Of a stretch of 24,797 nt of DNA, positions 19,772-24,797 are shown piece by piece. The first letter of the stretch is position 1, and every line of letters starts with the position of its first letter. Source of the DNA: Saccoglossus kowalevskii (Eukaryota; Hemichordata; Enteropneusta; Harrimaniidae); NCBI RefSeq assembly GCF_000003605.2, contig NW_003154742.1, forward strand, positions 118,461 through 143,257. The letters run 5' to 3'. The notes beneath the pieces were generated by a model. The model was given only the letters and a program-made list of their open reading frames with translations, made no database searches and was not told where the DNA came from. A program made the translations under genes and the position numbers.

Positions 19772-22700
19772 GTAAGTGTTGGCAACTTTTAATTTATACT
19801 CCTTAGGGTCGATTAGAGAAACATTACGTAAAATTGAAACTATGTATTTACCATGACAATGTTTTAATCACTTATTTTACACCCAACTATCTTATAATGC
19901 CGCAACTTTGAAAACTGAAATACACTAAATCTCCTCCTTGACAAACAACAATCGTTTAAGTTCAAACCATTGCCAAATCAAGGACACGCATGGCGATAAG
20001 GTTTGCTTGTATAATCTCACACGTGGCTGGCGTTTATATTTTAGTTGCTCTTCCTCCCCGGTCACTGACCTCTCGTTATCATTTGGATTGAAATAAGATT
20101 CCTGCATTGCTAAGAGTACGCGTCCTTATTTAGTCTCTGAATAGGTGCATATTTGTCGCAATGATTACTTTAGAATATGGGGCCTTGTGGTGCTGGTGGA
20201 ACACTCATATCAAGGGTTGCCCCCTGAAAAGGTATCCAGAAACACGATAGTAACAATCGCATACGTACGACAGTTGTACATAATGTATGTGTTCATTCTT
20301 ATATACACGATTTTCTGAGGGCGTTACTTGAATCGTGAGCATTCATTATTTCACCATCATGAATATTCTTTGCATTACTTTGCAAGTGTTTGATGCAATG
20401 GGAAGATTTCCTAGTGGACTACTCAAGGCTAATTTCAAATGGATCGGTACCCATACAGAATGTATACGTGCCACAGATAGGGAGCTGAATATAACTAATT
20501 TCAAAGCTAAGTACTGCTTAGCGTTATATACAATCCCAGTTAAGGTATGACAAAATATTTGCCGGCTGTCTAAGTTGATCTTAAATTAATTTAAACTTGT
20601 GTTATTGTTGTTTTGTTTTGTTTTCGTAACTGTCAAACATTTATTTTCTCTAGAACGCGACTATTACCTTATTAGAAGAAGCATTATCGATGGCTCTCTG
20701 CGTACCTAACACGTGCAGTAAAGACGACGTACGACTATTGATCCAAAAAGGTAAACGATACGCCAACATTTCGATTTTTTAACCAATGCGGAAATCTACG
20801 AAAAAAACAATAATCTCAAAGCAGAAAATAAGTACATTAGATAAGACGTCTTCAATATAATACTAGTGTTTATATATGACTGGTATGATGCACAGAAATT
20901 ATTGATTTTTCAGACTTGTTATCCCGTCCACGTATTCATAGCATCATGCACAATGCGTTTGATTTTTCGCTTGTACATTGTAATGAAAGTAAAGATCTTT
21001 CAGTTGGAGCGATTATAATGATGTGAGTAAATAATTATTTTTTCTAACATGATTTTAAAATTCCCCCACCACCTCTCATATATGTATACAACTAATAGTC
21101 GTAAGTTCATTGTAGATGCATATCTGCGGTACTGGGTGTACTGGTATTGTCAGCGTCAGGATTCGAATATTACAACTTGCAAAGGACAACAAAAACACTC
21201 ACAGATTTAAGTAATACTGGAATTGAAGAGACAGCTTACAATGTATCGGGTGATCAAAATACGGGGCTAAAAGTAGAGAACGTCGCCAGTAAGTAAGAAA
21301 TACACACATTCTGTATAATAATTGCAAAAAAAAAAAACTAACAAGTTTGCATAAGTATTCATGCAATTCAAAAGCATTTCTGGTCCCAAAACATGTTTCT
21401 GAGAAGAAATCACCGAGTGTTCAGACTGAAGTCCTCCCATTCTCTGTCAGGGAAATTGATCCTATACTATTTAAACGTTGATTTCCTCTTTCAGATGTGT
21501 GGAAGCAGCTTCTGTCATGTTTTTCCGTGGTATCTAACGGTCCTTATATCCTGTCAGTCAATATAAAAGACCCCGGCGAAGACTCAATGTCGGTACTATA
21601 CGGTCTACGTGTACTCTCACTGTGGTGGATGCTTTTAGGACAAACGTTTTTTTTTCATTATAAATTCATGTGTGAGGATAGTTTGTATTCAAAATTAAGC
21701 CTTTTTCACTTAAATTATTTTTACTCTTACACGATGAGATTTGTTCTGCTGGTGTTCATTTTTATTCCATTTCGATATATTTGGGTTTTTTTTTCATTTT
21801 TTTTTACAAATGGTTGACCCTCTTTCTGAAGAATAACCTGCCAAGTTGTTTTCTTAATCGATGTAGGGTTTGCTTGGCAATTGTAACTTCTCTTTATAAA
21901 AACTGATAAATGAAAAGTGCACAATTAATATTGTTTGAATTGAAACCATCGACCAGTATACCATATATGCCATATAATATATTCATTAATGTAACATGTT
22001 TGAGTGATGAATGTATTGATCTAACTTCCAATAATATAATTCGTGTCTATTTGCAGATAATTTCTTTGACATCAGGGTTATCTTAGATCGGATAATCTCA
22101 CAAGCTATGGTAAATTATCGCTACGCCGAGGACACATTCTTCATATTAAGGTTGGTTTTTGATTCTGAATATGGTAAGCATAAATAAAGTTCGAGGACTT
22201 TTCTGAGATATAACGACATTTTATTGCAAATAGATGGGGGAAAGAGTCCAGGAAAGCAGGTCACCTCTGACTCGAAATTAACCACTAAAACCGTAGATAG
22301 ACATTCTTAGAAAAGTATATTTTTATGAAATTCAGTGAGTCATTGTCAAAAATTCTGCACAAATTTCGTCCCTGAAAATTTAGGCCATGCCAGATCGTAT
22401 TTCACATCGCCCGTGGAGTTGTAACTCTGAGACCGAATTCAGCATTTGTGTCTTTTTAAAGAAATTCGATTTGATACTTGTTGTGATCTTACTAAGGACA
22501 CTTGTCGGAAACAGCACATTACTTTTATTTGCTAACACTTTCGTATAAAAGATTGTTACACTGACACACTCATTTTACTACGTTACGCCATACAAATAGT
22601 ATACTAAATCAATACAGATATTCATTGAACTCCTGAGCATTATTCGACCTTATTTTCAAATTCGGAAACTATAATAATTTTTAATAACCGGACACAGATA

Positions 22701-24530
22701 TGTAAAATGTAGTCCGCACTGCTTCCTCTTAAGACAACTCAACCAAAATGACAAAATTAATTATGTAAAATATTTAAAGATAAGTTAAGGATCACAATCA
22801 AAGCTATTTTCAAAGATGACTGGACGTTCATTATCATCGACATATGGTTTATTTCCGTACTAGGGAAATACTAAGATTCAGTTTGCCAACGAACCACATC
22901 ATTGCGCCTGCTGGCAGATTTGCTAAAGGAGAATGTGATGCTACAGATAGTTAGAGAATTTTTGTTTGGCAAAAGCGGCGATCTCTAAAATGAGAGACAA
23001 CCAATCCGCTTTTTACTCAAAAATTTGTGTCAGCGGGAGGAAGATATTCCAGATACTGTGCACCGCTGCGTACATGTAGACAATGTCCTATCGTCACTAG
23101 TTGAAAGACTGATTTCCCCTGCAGGGTTAAACATTCAGCTGATAAACATTTAGACATACATTTTTTTTATTGATGACTGGTACAAAATCAGCTATTAGTT
23201 CATGTAAGAAACTCAATAACTTTTTACGTTTTATAGTAAGCCAATAATTTTGTAATCCCATACACAGGAGCTAGAATTCCTGGTTATGAGGTTAAACTCA
23301 CACCCATATCCAGTTAGAGACCTGGCTAGTGTACTATGCTCCAGTAAAGTTGAAGACCAGTTCACCCTCTACATATGCCTTTTTCGTACTATAGTACTGG
23401 TCGCTGCTTTTTATACAAGCAGCGTCTGCAAAAACGCCTCATTAGGGTGTTTATTGACTAGAGCATCAGTCTAGTACTATATATCAGCTGAAATATCCAA
23501 CCGCCAAAAGTTGTATAGAAGCTTCCTGCTTTCTAGAAAGAGTATTCGTCCACTCAAAACAGAATTCTAAGCAGATTCAAGAAAAAATATTTGCTACTTG
23601 TAATTTTGTCAGAATTTGTATAGAAGGACTTAGTACAGGCTACCTGCCGCTGTGGTGATTTAATTCACTTTAAACATTTCTTTTATTACGAGTATTGTAA
23701 TTCCAAATCTGAACCAAGATTAAGTAATACCCAAAGGCTTCAATCGACATCTCATTATTGATTGACTGCAGATAAAATGGCAGAACCTTGACCTTGAAAA
23801 TGATCTTGGTGAGTCTGATCTTTTCCCTAACACGAACGAGATGATATTTTGGTAAATTCAGAAATTGAAATGTGTTCTTGGTTTTACATACAGTGGATTA
23901 CTGATCACATACTATCCATTATCGAGACTTCACGCCAATGGTAAGGAAAACTGGGTATATTTCTATCTTCATCGGTTATGGAGGTAAGATCACCACGTTG
24001 CTTTGACGTATCTAGATTGGGACAATATTTAGTTGAGTTACATATTTCTATACAATGAACATATAAATATAGTGAAATTTAGAATATTCAAACATATAGT
24101 AGAACATTATTTGTGTGAGATATCCACAATCTTACGTGGTAACGAGTACGAATCTATATATACTCACAGTGAGATGATGATGTGTGGACTGCAATGCACA
24201 CAGCCTATTATCTGTGATATAAGAGTCAAAATATAGAAACTTCGGATAAACTTACCATATTTAGCTGTAATCCCATTATATGTATGGCTTTGGGTGAATA
24301 CAAAGCTGATATTTTATCTTATTTAACTCATGTACGTGTTTATCACTTACAGAATTTCAATTCCATACTTTCTGGCATTCTTTGCTTATGTGTGCCTTAT
24401 AGAGTACATGTGTACTGGAGCACTGTCTTACTACATTGAAGAGAACCTAAGTGCATGTCATGACACGTGGTGGAGCTATGTGTTATATATAAATAATTTA
24501 TATCCGTACCCAGGGTCTGTTAGAGGAGGG
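19495..24530 (+). CDS. NRF-6-like acyltransferase-3 family membrane protein (gene 2, 3' end outside window)
   Basis: Nine exons: 19495-19771, 20387-20544, 20654-20750, 20914-21022, 21116-21288, 21495-21671, 22057-22150, 23894-23983, 24353-24530, giving 451 codons in one open frame before an intron that runs off the window. All introns are GT-AG; the intron 7 donor, GTTGGT, is weaker than the rest. Seen: signal peptide (LLLFLVSACTALA), Cys-rich N-terminus, NRF domain (MFDAMGRFPSGLLK onward), one helix, a short loop and the first part of the acyltransferase-3 domain (GLRVLSLWWMLLGQT, AEDTFFILSGLLITY, HRLWR, WWSYVLYINNLYPY). It is a tandem paralogue of gene 1, with shared intron positions but low identity outside motifs. 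The motif His is Gln321. ATG codons at 19495 and 19498 are both possible starts. The missing part should encode the remaining C-terminal helices. Confidence 0.88.
20387..21022 (+). other. Gene 2 exons 2-4: NRF domain
   Basis: Exons 20387-20544, 20654-20750 and 20914-21022 encode residues 93-213. Key pieces are FDAMGRFPSGLLKANFKWIG with Cys118, FKAKYC with Cys136, ALCVPNTCS with Cys161 and Cys166, and FSLVHC with Cys200. NIT and NAT are potential glycosylation sites. Exon lengths (158, 97, 109) are close to gene 1's (167, 94, 91) and intron phases match. Confidence 0.87.
21116..21671 (+). other. Gene 2 exons 5-6: membrane helix, short loop and altered R-X10-H motif
   Basis: Exon 21116-21288 encodes a helix (ICISAVLGVLVLSASG) and a short polar loop. 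Exon 21495-21671 encodes VWKQLLSCFSVVSNG and the first acyltransferase-3 helix. Arg310 (21608-21610) is the conserved Arg, and the position 11 residues on, normally His, is Gln321 (CAA, 21641-21643) within LLGQT. The neighbouring Gly and Thr of the usual GHT are kept, so the alignment is unambiguous. The exon must end at ATGT|GTGAGG because the reading frame continues only as AT-rich, Phe-rich sequence. Confidence 0.85.
22057..24530 (+). other. Gene 2 exons 7-9: acyltransferase-3 core, RXXR kept
   Basis: Exons 22057-22150 (94 nt) and 23894-23983 (90 nt) have exactly the same lengths as their gene 1 counterparts. They encode AEDTFFILSGLLITY and YLHRLWR with Arg389 and Arg392. Exon 24353-24530 encodes the following helix, CHDTWWSYVLYINNLYPY and SVRGG, then meets a GTAAGT donor at 24531 with no matching intron in gene 1. 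Exon 8 is separated from exon 7 by 1743 bases. Confidence 0.82.
22151..23893 (+). other. Gene 2 intron 7
   Basis: At 1743 bases this is the longest complete intron in the window; the gene 1 equivalent is 252 bases. It is AT-rich with short accidental frames. A compact hairpin-rich patch lies around 23380-23480, including CGCTGCT and AGCAGCG flanking TTTTATACA, the palindromic GTACTATAGTAC, and GACTAGA paired with TCTAGT. This may be an inserted element responsible for part of the extra length, but no clear termini were found. Confidence 0.5.
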
Positions 24531-24686
24531 GTAAGTTACAAAAATAAATCAAGGGTACACTAGTATAATAGGTAGAAATAGTCTTTATATTATGTTATAT
24601 TGAATACATGCGTTCCAAGTTGACCACACATTTTGAATGCTGTTGTAATTCGAATTGGCAGTTTTAAAATTATTACATAATTACAT

Positions 24687-24796
<110 letters not shown>

Positions 24797-24797
24797 A

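Noticed and set aside
21672-21817. Extension of gene 2 exon 6 in frame
   Set aside because: The added sequence is Phe-rich translation of T-rich intron. The GTGAGG donor matches the gene 1 exon end exactly, so the extension is intron.
24531-24563. Extension of gene 2 exon 9 past GGG|GTAAGT
   Set aside because: It ends at a stop after about 11 codons and would lose the expected CMPW segment. The strong donor makes an intron the better reading.

Overview
The window looks like AT-rich nuclear DNA from an invertebrate animal, probably marine. This rests on many short coding exons with GT-AG introns, long non-coding stretches, simple repeats, and the protein family involved. I cannot name the species. 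There are no operons, ribosome-binding sites, tRNAs, rRNAs or CRISPR arrays.

The window holds two tandem, same-strand paralogues of the NRF-6 family (nose resistant to fluoxetine; N-terminal NRF domain followed by a polytopic acyltransferase-3 domain). Gene 1 (6029-14954) appears complete. Fourteen coding exons join without a frame break into 2733 nt (910 codons plus stop), with a putative AATAAA signal at 15156. Gene 2 (19495-24530 and beyond) is cut by the right edge after nine exons (451 codons). The first eight introns fall at equivalent protein positions with the same phases in both genes (1,0,1,2,1,1,2,2), so they are paralogues by duplication. Gene 2 then has an extra intron that gene 1 lacks.

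Layout: 1-6028 has no recognisable gene but holds a T-rich tract, a possible small inverted-repeat element and a family of GGGTTTTAA repeats. Gene 1 occupies 6029-14954. The 14955-19494 stretch is gene 1's 3' region plus intergenic DNA with several hairpins. Gene 2 follows, and the window ends in a 96-base AT dinucleotide array.

The most interesting signal is that both paralogues have lost the histidine of the R-X10-H motif that acyltransferase-3 proteins use for acyl transfer. The position is Met in gene 1 and Gln in gene 2, while the Arg of that motif and the later RXXR motif are kept. Gene 1 has also changed two other normally conserved positions (the acidic residue before MQF, and the His of YLVHP). 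This suggests a pair of intact pseudo-acyltransferases or proteins with a changed chemistry. Gene 1 also carries an unusual 24-residue Leu-Leu-Pro-X tetrapeptide repeat in its long N-terminal extension and a long charged loop that gene 2 lacks.
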